From positions 558,001 to 622,000 of the forward strand of contig CAVXUB010000002.1 in the NCBI GenBank assembly GCA_963764805.1: a DNA stretch of 64,000 bases, given 5' to 3'. The notes beneath the pieces were generated by a model, which searched no databases, had not been told where the DNA came from, and saw only the letters and a program-made list of their open reading frames with translations. Origin of the DNA: CAVXUB01 sp963764805 (GTDB lineage: Bacteria; Actinomycetota; Acidimicrobiia; Acidimicrobiales; Bog-793). Position numbers and translations under genes: made by a program. This document shows, in pieces, positions 52,124 through 64,000 of the stretch (position 1 is the stretch's first letter; each line of letters opens with the position of its first letter).

Positions 52124-54122
52124 GTGCCTGATCGCAAGCTCGAGGAACTCGCCGTCAACGTCATCCGCGGCCTGGCCATGGACGCTCCGGAGCACGCCAA
52201 CGCGGGCCATCCCGGCACCGCCATGGCGCTGGCGCCGATGGCCCACGTGCTTTGGACGCGCATCATGCGTTACGACGCCGGGGGACCCGAGTGGCCCGAC
52301 CGGGATCGTTTCGTCCTGTCGAACGGGCACGCCTCGATCCTGCTCTACTCGATGCTCTTCCTCACCGGCTACGGCCTGACGATCGACGACCTGAAGGCGT
52401 TCCGCCAGTTCGGCAGCCGGACGCCCGGCCACCCGGAGGCTCGGCACACACCGGGCGTGGAGGTCACCACAGGCCCGCTCGGGCAGGGGATCGGCAACGC
52501 CGTCGGGATGGCCGTCGCCGAGCGCTGGCTGCGGGCGCGTTTCGGGCCGGAGACCTGCGACCACCACGTCTTCGCCTTCTGCGGCGACGGCGACCTCATG
52601 GAAGGGGTCAGCCACGAGGCGTGCTCGCTCGCCGGGCACCTCGGCCTCGGGCGCCTCGTCGCCGTCTACGACGACAACCACATCACCATCGACGGCCCGA
52701 CGGAGCTGGCTTACACCGACGACGTCCCGGGGAGGTTCCGAGCCTACGGGTGGGACGTCGACGAGGTGGGTGAGATCGCCAACGACCTCGACGGGCTCGA
52801 AGCTGCCGTCCGCCGCGGGATGTCGGTGGCGGACAAGCCCACGCTGATCGTGCTCCGCAGCCACATCGGCTGGCCGGCGCCGCACCGCACCGACACCAAG
52901 GAAGCTCACGGCGAGCCCTTCGGTGAGGACGAGATCAGGCAGACCAAGGAGCTTCTCGGCCTTCCGCCGGACGAGCACCTTCTACGCTCCGGACGAGGTT
53001 GTCTCCATGTACCGGGAGGCGGGGGCGCGGGGACGGTCGCTTCGTGCCGAGTGGGAGGAGCGCCAGCCTCAGCAGGGCCCCGACAGGGCGACCCTCGACG
53101 CCTGCCTCGCCGGCCACGGGATGCCGGGCTGGGAGTCGAAGCTGCCGACCTTCGAGGCAGGGACGAAGCTCGCCACGAGGAGGGCGGTCAACACCTGCCT
53201 CAACGCCACCCTCGAAGTGGTCCCGGGCATCCTCGCCGGCGCCGCCGACCTCACGGGGAACACCGGGGTGGCGCTGAAGGGCGCCGAGGTCCAGTCGCGC
53301 GAGAGCGCTCTCGGCACCCAGGTCCACTACGGGATCCGCGAGTTCGGCATGGGCGTGGTGATGAACGGCATGGCGATGCACGGCGGCGTGCTGCCCGTCG
53401 GTGGGACCTTCTTCGTCTTCAGCGACTACATGCGGCCGGCGGTGCGACTGGCAGCGCTGCAGCGGGCGCACGTCATGTACTTCTGGACGCACGACTCGAT
53501 CGGGCTCGGCGAGGACGGCCCCACCCACCAGCCGGTGGAGCAACTGGCGTCGCTGCGGGCGATGCCCGGCCTCTGCCTGATCCGTCCGGCCGACGCCAAC
53601 GAGTGCGCCCAGGCGTGGCGGATCGCCGTCGACCGGGACGGCCCGACGGGCCTCGTGCTCTCCCGCCAGGACGTTCCCGTGCTGGCCGAGGCCGCCGAGC
53701 TGGCGGCCGAAGGGGTGCCGAAGGGCGGCTATGTGCTGCGGCGCACGGGTGGCGACGAGCTGCCGGACATCGTCCTCGTCGGCAGCGGCAGCGAGGTGCA
53801 GCACTGCCTGGCGGCGGCCGACCGTCTGGCCGAGGGCGGGATCGACGTGCAGGTGGTCTCGATGCCCTCCTTGGACCTGTTCGAGGCGGCCGGCCCCGAC
53901 CACAGGGCTCGGGTGCTCGCCGTCGGTGTTCCGGCACTCGCCGTCGAGGCAGCAGCGTCGTTCGGCTGGCAACGGTATGCGGACGAGACGGTGTCGATCG
54001 ATCGTTTCGGCGAGTCGGCGCCGTGGGCGGTCAACATGGAGAAGTTCGGGTTCACGGCCGACGAGGTGACGAAGCGGGCCCGTAGCCTGCTCGGCGCCGG
54101 CGTGCTCGGAGAGGGCGCCTGA
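52124..54122 (+). CDS. tkt: Transketolase (frameshift at about 52980)
   Basis: About 665 aa. The thiamine-diphosphate domain has NAGHPGTAMALAP, TTGPLGQGIGNAVGMAVAE and GDGDLMEGVSHEACSLAGH (GDG...N-type motif). The pyrimidine domain has YGIREFGMGVVMNGMAMHGG and FFVFSDYMRPAVRLAALQ. It transfers two-carbon ketol units in the non-oxidative pentose-phosphate pathway. One surplus base at about 52978-52981 splits the domains; removed, LPPDEHFYAPDEVVSMYREA results and the length fits. It is the first gene of tkt-tal-gnd-zwf-pgl. Confidence 0.95.
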
Positions 54123-54160
54123 CAAGCACTGGTGGCTTGACCCATCGGGAAGAGGAAGAG

Positions 54161-55287
54161 ATGACGACTCTGCAGGATCTGTACACAAAGCAGGGGCAGA
54201 GCCCCTGGCTGGACAACCTCAAGCGCTCCTATCTGCGCTCCGGCCAGCTGCAAGACCTCGTCGACAAGGGGATTCGAGGGGTCACGTCGAACCCGACGAT
54301 CTTCGCCAAGGCGATCGAGGGCGAGGCCACCTACGACGACCAGTTCCGCCAGGCGGTGGAGCGGCACGCGACAGTGCGGCACGCCTACTGGGACCTCGTC
54401 GTCACCGATGTGACCGACGCCCTCGCAGTGCTGCGCCCGCTCTACGACGAGAGCGGGGGCACGGACGGCTTCGTCTCGCTGGAGGTGGACCCTTCGCTCG
54501 CCCATGAGACCGAGGGGACGATCGAGGCTGCCCGTGACCTGCACCAGCGGATCGACCTGCCGAACCTGCTCGTGAAGATCCCGGCCACCGCGAGGGGGTG
54601 CCGGCGATCCGCAAGATGATCTCCGAGGGCAGGAGCATCAACGTAACGCTCATCTTCTCCCTCGAGCGCTACGCCGACGTGATCGAGGCGTACCAGAGCG
54701 GGCTCGAGGAGCTCGTGGCCTCGGGGGGCGATCCTTCCAGGGTCGCCTCCGTCGCCTCGTTCTTCGTCAGCCGCGTCGACACCGAGATGGACAGGCGCCT
54801 GGAGGGGGTGGCCGACTCCTCACCCGAACTGGCAGAGCGAGCGCTGTCCCTTCGGGGGAAGGCCGCCGTCGCGCAGGCGCGCCTCGCCTACGAGCTGTTC
54901 GAGCAACGCTTCGACGGCGCGAGATGGCAGAGCCTGGCCTCGGCCGGTGCGGCGTTGCAGCGACCGCTGTGGGCTTCAACCTCCACGAAGAACGCCTCCT
55001 ACCCAGACCTGATCTACGTCGACTCTCTGATCGGGCCGCACACCGTGAACACGATGCCGGAGCCGACCGTCGAAGCCTTCCTCGATCACGGTGTAGTTGG
55101 ACGCACTGTCGACTCCGACGTTGACGCCTCCCGTCAGTTGTTGGACGACCTGAAGGAGCTCGGCGTCGACGTCGCGGAGGTGGCAGCGACCCTCGAGACC
55201 GAGGGCGTGGCGTCCTTTGCCAAGTCCTTCGACGAGCTTGTCGAGCAGCTCGAGCAGAAGTCGGCCGCCCTCGGCGTCAAGCCCTGA
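54161..55287 (+). CDS. tal: Transaldolase (frameshift at about 54593)
   Basis: About 375 aa of the long bifunctional-style Tal family seen in actinobacteria. GVTSNPTIFAKAI, SLEVDPSLAHET, LLVKIPAT, GRSINVTLIFSLERY, and LWASTSTKNASYPDLIYVD with the Schiff-base-type lysine environment are typical. One base is missing near 54590-54598 (gcgaggggg); restored, it gives PATAEGVPAIRKMISEG. ATG 54161 follows AAGAGGAAGAG. Confidence 0.93.
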
Positions 55288-55317
55288 CACCTCGATCTCA
55301 TAGCCAAGGGAGCTGCG

Positions 55318-56279
55318 ATGCGAATCGGAATGGTCGGCCTCGGGAAGATGGGCGCCAACATGACCAAGCGCCTGATCGACAAGGGCCACGAGGTGGTCGG
55401 CTTCGACCTCGGCCAAGCGGCACGTGACGACGTCGCCGCCTTCGGCGCGGACACCGCCTCCACCCTCGACGAGATGGCCGCCAAGCTGACGCCTCCACGG
55501 GCAGCTTGGGTGATGGTGCCGGCCGGTGACCCGACGACCGAGACGATCCTGCGGCTGGGCGAGCTGTTCGAGGCCGGTGACGTGGTGATCGAGGGCGGCA
55601 ACTCCTATTACAAGGACGCCGCCGGTTATGCCGAGAAGCTCTCCGCCAAGGGGATTCACTACGTCGACGCCGGCACCTCTGGCGGCGTCTGGGGCCTGCA
55701 GAACGGTTACTGCCTGATGGTCGGCGGGGCGAAGGAGGCGGTCTCGATAGTCGAGCCGATCTTCGTCGCGCTGGCTCCTGAAGGTGGCTACGCCCACGTG
55801 GGGCCGGTCGGAGCCGGCCACTTCGTGAAGATGGTGCACAACGGCGTCGAGTACGGGCTGATGCAGGCTTACGCAGAAGGCTTCGACCTGATGCGGGCGG
55901 CGACCGAGTTCGATCTCGACCTGCACGAGATCGCCGCCATCTGGCGCTACGGGTCGGTCGTCCGCTCCTGGCTGCTGGAGCTCGCCGAGCTGGCGCTCCG
56001 GCCCGAGGCGAAGATCGAGGACATAGAGCCCTACGTGGTGGATACCGGCGAGGGTCGCTGGACGGTCGAGGAGGCCGTCGAGCGGGCCGTGCCGCTACCC
56101 GTGATCTCGATGTCGCTGTTCGAGCGGTTCGCATCGAGGGACAAGGAGCGTTTCGCCGACCGCCTGCTGGCGGCCCTTCGCAACCAGTTCGGTGGCCACG
56201 CCGTCGAGCGGCTCTCGGACGTGCACGGCGCCGGCGACGCGTCCTCGTCCGCCGGCGCAGGCGCGACCGACACTTCCTC

Positions 56280-56283
<4 letters not shown>
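55318..56283 (+). CDS. gnd: 6-phosphogluconate dehydrogenase, decarboxylating (short form)
   Basis: A 321-aa dehydrogenase. The NAD(P) loop is GMVGLGKMGANMTKRL, then VIEGGNSYYKDA, DAGTSGGVWGLQNGYCLMVGG and HFVKMVHNGVEYGLMQAYAEGF with catalytic Lys/Asn/Glu. The length is that of the YqeC/GndA short form, often NAD-preferring, rather than the 470-aa form. It converts 6-phosphogluconate to ribulose 5-phosphate. The stop overlaps the zwf start (GTGA). Confidence 0.95.
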
Positions 56284-57872
<1,589 letters not shown>

Positions 57873-57876
<4 letters not shown>

Positions 57877-58619
57877 ACGGCGAGCTGCGCGTCGTCGAGG
57901 ACGTGGCGGCGGCCTTCGCCGACCAGGTCTGCCAGGAGCTCGCCCGGTTCGCGGACGACGCCGCCGAGGGGCGCCACTTCCGGCTGGCACTCTCGGGCGG
58001 CCCGACCGCACGCGCCTCCTACGAGGCGCTGGCACTGCGCCAAGGGATCGACTGGTCGCGGATAGAGGTGTTCTGGGGCGACGAGCGTTGCGTGCCCCCG
58101 GACGACCCAGACTCCAACCAGCGACTGGTGAGGGAGGCCCTTCTCGCCAATGTCGCTGCTGTCGCCGGCATCCACCCGATGGCAGCGGTGGGGGGAGCAC
58201 CGGAGCCTGCGGAGGCAACACGGGCCGAGACGGATGCACCAGATCCTGCATGGTGCCGCGGCGCCGACGCCTATCACGAGCTCCTGTCGGCGACGGGGCC
58301 GCTCGATCTCATCCACCTCGGCTGCGGGCCGGACGGCCACACTGCCTCCTTGTTCCCCGATTCCGAGGCATTGTCTAACCCTGGCGACCGTCTGGCGATG
58401 ATCAACGTGGACCCGTCGGGGAACAACGCTCATCCGCGGATGACGGTCACGCTGCCCATGATCAACTCTGCGCGCCTGGCCCTGTTCACGGTCGCAGGCG
58501 AGTCGAAGCGGGAAGTCATCGCCAAGCTGCGAGCCGGCGCCGATCTTCCCGCCGCTCAGGTCGCCGCCGAGCGCGTGATCTGGCTCGTCGACCGAGTTGC
58601 CGCCGGAGAGTCGTCCTGA
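57873..58619 (+). CDS. pgl: 6-phosphogluconolactonase
   Basis: A 248-aa DevB-type lactonase. Blocks are RLALSGGPTARASYEAL, VFWGDERCVPPDDPDSNQRL, DLIHLGCGPDGHTASLFP and RMTVTLPMINSARLALFTVAG. It hydrolyses 6-phosphogluconolactone between the Zwf and Gnd steps. ATG 57873 overlaps the zwf stop (ATGA). It is the last gene of the operon; the next gene is convergent, 57 bp away. Confidence 0.95.
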
Positions 58620-58676
58620 GGGCGTGTCTGCCGGCGCATCGCATGCCGCTTGATGCGCGCCTGGCCACAGAGACGG

Positions 58677-61217
58677 CTAGATGGGAAGCGGGCCTCGCAG
58701 GGTCTCGATGCATGCGTCGCCAGATACGGGATGCGACAACAGATAGCCCTGAACATGGCTGCAGCCGAGGTCGCGCAGAGCGTCCAGCTCCCCCTGTGTC
58801 TCCACGCCTTCGGCCACGACGCGCACGCCGAGCGTGTTGGCGATCGAGACAACGGCAGCCACGAGCGTGGCGTTGAACTCGTCGCTGCCGAGCCCGGACA
58901 CGAAGGAGCGATCGACCTTGATCTCGTCGATCGGGAAGTGCCGCAAGTACGACAGCGACGAATAGCCGGTCCCGAAGTCGTCTATGGAGAGCCGCACGCC
59001 GAGGTCCTTCAGCCGGCGAAGGGCCCGGATGAAGAAGTCGAGGTCGGCCATCAGGACCGACTCGGTGACCTCCAGCTGCAGGCATTCGGGCTCCAACCGG
59101 GAGTCCGCCAGCGCTCGCTCCACGATGGCGGGGAAGTTGGGGGCGCGCAGCTGCACCGGCGAGACGTTGACCGAGATCGACCATGGAGGGTCGTCCGGCA
59201 GCCGCCAGGCTCGTAGTTGAGCGCAGGCGGTCTGGAGGACGTACTCGCCGATCGGCACCATCAGGCCGGTCTCCTCGGCGATCGGGATGAACTCCACAGG
59301 GCTGACGACACCGCGCTCCGGGTCGCGCCACCTGAGGAGCGCCTCGGCCCCGTCCCAATGCGACCCGAAGAGCGAGGCGATCGGTTGGTACTCGAGCGTC
59401 AGGAGCCCGGCCGTGAGCGTGTGGCGCAAGCCGGACTCGAGGCTCAACCGCCGAGACGCCTGCTCCAGCAAGGTCTCGTCGAAGACTTCGAAACGACCAC
59501 GGCCTCGCTGTTTTGCCCGGTACATCGCCAGATCGGCGTCCCGGATCAGCTGCTCTGCGGCATCGCCCTTGCGTGCAAGCGCGACGCCGATGCTCGCCGA
59601 GAGATGCACCACCTCGCGATCGACCTGGCAAGGTTCGTCGAACGCCCGCAGCGTTCGTTCGGCGGTGAGCACCGCGTCTGCAGCGCCCGACAAGCTCTCG
59701 CAGACCACCACGAACTCGTCACCGCTGATGCGGCCGACGTGGCCCGACCCCGGATGGAGGATGCGCAGCCGTCTCGCCACCTCCACCAGCACGGCGTCGC
59801 CGACGGCATGTCCGCGGGTGTCGTTCAGCAGCTTGAAGCTGTCGAGGTCGACATAAAGGACGGCAACCGGCCCTCCGCTGGCAGCGCTCTTGGTGATCGC
59901 CCTGGAAAGGGTCTGCAGGAGGAGGACTCTGTTGGCGAGCCCGGTCAGTGGGTCGTGGAGCGAGTCGTACTCGAGCTGTGTCTCGAAGTGCTTGCGAGTG
60001 GTGACGTCGCGGGCGATGGCGTCGATCGCCACGACGCGGCCGCTCTCGCCTCGGACCGGAGCGATCCTCTGGCTCAGCCAGAGCTCGGACCCGTCCTTGC
60101 GGCTGGCTCTTATGTCACCAGCGGCTGAAGCGCTACGCCCGGTAACCAAAGCCTCCCATCCCTCGACCACGTCCGCTCCGAAGATCAGCTTGAGGGCGTC
60201 GACGTCGTCGTAGAGCTCTTCTGGCGTGTAGCCCGTGACGTCGGTGAAAGCCTGGTTGGCGAACTCGACACCCCGAACCGGCTCCAGCCGCAGCCTGAAG
60301 ATGAGGTCGTGCGCGTTCTCTGCGAGGGTGCGGAATCGCTGCTCGCTCGCCCGCAACGCTGACTCCATCTGCCGGCGGTGGCTGATGTCGTGGATGATCG
60401 CCGACCCCCCGGTGATGGTTCCCGAAGCGTCGCGGATCGCCGAGGCGCGCACCGATATCTCGAGCAGCGCGCCACTGGACAGCTCCCACGTCGACTCGAT
60501 GCGCTCCATCGGGTCGCCCGACGCGATCAGCGCCAGCAATGCCGCTACGTACTCGCTCCGATCAGGTGGCACGATCGTCCGAAGGTCACGGCCGAGGATC
60601 GCTTCGCCGGGGATCATGAACAGGCGCTCCGCACCGCCGTTCCAGCTCGTCACCGTGCCGTCGAGAGTGACGCTGAAGATGGCGTCGTCCGCGGTCTCGA
60701 CGATCGCGGCGAGCCGGGACTGCAACACGTCGAGCCGCCGCCGCTCCGACGAGTCACGGGTGACCGAGGCCGTGCCGACGACCACTCCGGTGCTGTCGCG
60801 GATCGGGGCGAGCGTGATGCTCACCTCGACAAAGGTTCCGTCCTTGCGCCGGCGGATCGTCTCGAAGTGGTCGACGATCTCGCCCGCCTCCAGCCGGGCG
60901 ATCAACGACGCCTGCTCGTGGCGCTTGTCCTTCGGGCAGACGATGGACACGTGCCGGCCGAGGATCTCCTCACGCGAGTAGCCGTAGAGGCGCTCGGCTC
61001 CCGCGTTCCAGGACATGATCACGCCGCCGAGATGCGTACCGATGATCGCGTCGTCCGACGACTCGACGAACGCAGCGAGGCGGGACTCGGCGTCGAGTAG
61101 CTCCGCGACGGCACCCTCGACGCTGCCGTCTGCCTCGCCGTCGATCGTTTCGAGGATGGCGCCGACGGAGGGGCCAGGGACGATCGGCTCGATCTTCTGA
61201 GGGGCGCCGATGCTCAC
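58677..61217 (-). CDS. PAS-PAS-PAS-GGDEF-EAL protein
   Basis: An 846-aa, apparently cytosolic protein. Three PAS domains lie at about 45-155, 165-285 and 290-410, each with a PAC tail. The GGDEF domain at about 415-575 has SGDEF as its signature and no RxxD inhibition site. The EAL domain at about 590-840 has EALLRWRDP, NVSPVQL, ESVLM, DDFGTGYSSLSYL, KVDRSFVSGL and AEGVET. The EAL metal and catalytic residues look complete, so net phosphodiesterase activity is likely, with GGDEF perhaps regulatory or weakly active. GTG 61217 lies 7 bp after the upstream GGDEF gene. Confidence 0.92.
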   Translation of the reverse strand: MSIGAPQKIEPIVPGPSVGAILETIDGEADGSVEGAVAELLDAESRLAAFVESSDDAIIGTHLGGVIMSWNAGAERLYGYSREEILGRHVSIVCPKDKRHEQASLIARLEAGEIVDHFETIRRRKDGTFVEVSITLAPIRDSTGVVVGTASVTRDSSERRRLDVLQSRLAAIVETADDAIFSVTLDGTVTSWNGGAERLFMIPGEAILGRDLRTIVPPDRSEYVAALLALIASGDPMERIESTWELSSGALLEISVRASAIRDASGTITGGSAIIHDISHRRQMESALRASEQRFRTLAENAHDLIFRLRLEPVRGVEFANQAFTDVTGYTPEELYDDVDALKLIFGADVVEGWEALVTGRSASAAGDIRASRKDGSELWLSQRIAPVRGESGRVVAIDAIARDVTTRKHFETQLEYDSLHDPLTGLANRVLLLQTLSRAITKSAASGGPVAVLYVDLDSFKLLNDTRGHAVGDAVLVEVARRLRILHPGSGHVGRISGDEFVVVCESLSGAADAVLTAERTLRAFDEPCQVDREVVHLSASIGVALARKGDAAEQLIRDADLAMYRAKQRGRGRFEVFDETLLEQASRRLSLESGLRHTLTAGLLTLEYQPIASLFGSHWDGAEALLRWRDPERGVVSPVEFIPIAEETGLMVPIGEYVLQTACAQLRAWRLPDDPPWSISVNVSPVQLRAPNFPAIVERALADSRLEPECLQLEVTESVLMADLDFFIRALRRLKDLGVRLSIDDFGTGYSSLSYLRHFPIDEIKVDRSFVSGLGSDEFNATLVAAVVSIANTLGVRVVAEGVETQGELDALRDLGCSHVQGYLLSHPVSGDACIETLRGPLPI

Positions 61218-61224
61218 GGCAGCC

Positions 61225-62282
61225 TCAGACCCGGCTCAGGTCAGCCGACGTCTCCTGGCGGAAGAGGATCACGCGGTCGCGGCCCTCTCTCTCGCGAGGT
61301 ACATCGCCGCGTCGGCATCGGCCATCGCCAGGTCGGCAGAGGTGTCCTTCGAGACCAGCCTGATCCCGACGCTGGCTGTCACACGTGCCTCGCCGCCGCC
61401 GGCCTTGACTGGCTTTGCCAGCGCCTTGGCGATCCGGTCGGCCACGCCGAGGACCACGGACGCGTCGGCGGGGAGCTCCTCGCAGACGACCACGAACTCG
61501 TCCCCGCCGAGGCGCGCCACGGTGTCGTAGGGCCGCACCTGCCGGCGTAGACGAGCACCGATCTCCACCAGCAGCTCGTCTCCGGCGATGTGCCCGAGCT
61601 CGTCGTTGATGCGTTTGAAGCGGTCGAGGTCGATGAACAGCACCGCCACGGAACCGCTCTCGTCCATGGTCGCGATGGCCTGCTCCAGCGCCTCCACGAG
61701 GGAACGCCGGTTCACGAGGCCCGTCAGGGAATCGTGGGCGGCATTGTGGGCGAGCGTGTGGCGCTCTCGGGCGAGCGCAGCCTCCAGCCCTTGGCGCTGA
61801 TCCTCCACCGTGCGAGCCAGCCGCACGAGGCTCCGGTCGCAGCCGTGCACGACCGCAGCGGAGGCCTCCAGCACGACGGCGCGGCTGGTTTCGAGCCTGG
61901 ACGCCTCCTCCCCCACGATCTCCAGCAGGACGTCCCGGCAGCGCAGGTACCACTTCAGGACGTCGGAGAAGGCGACCGCTCCTGACACGGCGTGGCGAGA
62001 GGCGGCCGTGGCGTGCGAGAGCTCTTCGTCCGTCGGAATGCTGAAGCTCGTCAACCACTTGCCAACCGCACGAGTGGCGACGCAGGCAGCCTCCTCGATC
62101 TCGGCCGCGACCGCCTCCCGGATCTCCTCCGGATTCAGCCGCGGGGCCAGCGCATTGCGCAGGTCGAGGCGCGCCCGGACGCGGTCGCAGGAGGCCGAGA
62201 TCGCCTCTCCCAGAAGGACGCGCTCGAGACAGACCGCCGCATCGGCGACATCACGAGTTTCCTCGCGGCTCGAGGGTGCCAC
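61225..62282 (-). CDS. GGDEF diguanylate cyclase (frameshift at about 61305)
   Basis: About 352 aa. The N-terminal 170 residues are helical with no recognised family. The GGDEF domain starts at HDSLTGLVNRRSLVEAL. LGGDEFVVV is the active signature, and RPYD five residues before it is a product-inhibition (RxxD) site. Near the C-terminus one base of a GAGAGAGA run is missing; restored, MYLARE continues into EGRDRVILFRQETSADLSRV and stops at 61225, giving the usual domain end. Uncorrected, it stops at 61269. It is co-transcribed with the PAS-GGDEF-EAL gene. Confidence 0.9.
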
Positions 62283-62375
62283 CCGTTTGTTATCGACAGA
62301 TGACGAGCGATCTTGATCTATTGCGATCAGGGTTCGTCGTTCGGATGCGCGTCAGCCGCCCCTAATGTGTCCCAC

Positions 62376-64000
<1,625 letters not shown>

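Noticed and set aside
50596..52266. 556-aa minus-strand reading frame across the desaturase gene
   Set aside because: Only its last about 200 residues (TetR) are real; the rest is antisense to the desaturase with its three histidine boxes.

Overview
The window is a GC-rich chromosomal segment from an actinobacterium. Pointers are a complete Pup-proteasome locus (mpa, dop, pup, prcB, prcA, pafA), a fused CofG/CofH F420 enzyme (FbiC), an Rv2466c-type reductase, a DUF4193 protein, an LCP cell-wall ligase and frequent GTG/TTG starts with 4-bp stop/start overlaps. An uncultured Acidimicrobiia-like lineage seems most likely, but that class-level guess is inference. I see no rRNA, tRNA, CRISPR array, insertion sequence or prophage.

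Layout. 1-974: end of a PAS-GGDEF gene. 1162-13880: TrpB2, then tryptophan breakdown. One operon carries tryptophan 2,3-dioxygenase, kynureninase and an acyl-CoA dehydrogenase; a benzoate/2-aminobenzoate-CoA ligase is divergent from it. After an LCP gene, a second operon carries acyl-CoA dehydrogenase, SDR, RidA-like protein and a two-domain anthraniloyl-CoA monooxygenase. Together these suggest tryptophan -> kynurenine -> anthranilate -> anthraniloyl-CoA -> dearomatised product. Tandem palindromes lie upstream of the second operon. 14109-20220: small membrane protein, DUF1906 protein, two transport/sugar genes, Rv2466c homologue, acyl-CoA synthetase. 20263-21925: a ClpP with intact catalytic residues, divergent from an XRE regulator and a ClpP-like protein lacking all three catalytic residues. 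23169-27449: Ugp/Mal-type ABC importer. 27485-33875: SDR, MFS, Nudix, GNAT and conserved actinobacterial hypotheticals.

34332-49052 (mostly minus strand): trmI; then mpa, dop, pup, prcB, prcA, pafA, lepB, tatA, tatC, helY-like helicase and a ThyX-like protein. A DUF2007 gene on the opposite strand separates prcA from pafA. Two copies of a 46-bp hairpin lie between mpa and a divergent 3Fe-4S ferredoxin. 49054-52002: three small membrane proteins, a disrupted thioesterase, TetR and a fatty-acid desaturase sharing a palindromic operator. 52124-58619: pentose-phosphate operon tkt-tal-gnd-zwf-pgl. 58677-64000: a GGDEF gene and a PAS-GGDEF-EAL gene, then the start of fbiC.

An overriding feature is 23 single-base frameshifts in 21 otherwise well-conserved genes, roughly balanced between gains and losses. 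Residual consensus error is the simplest explanation, so most 'broken' genes here are probably intact. Coordinates below span the whole reconstructed gene, with the shift position stated.
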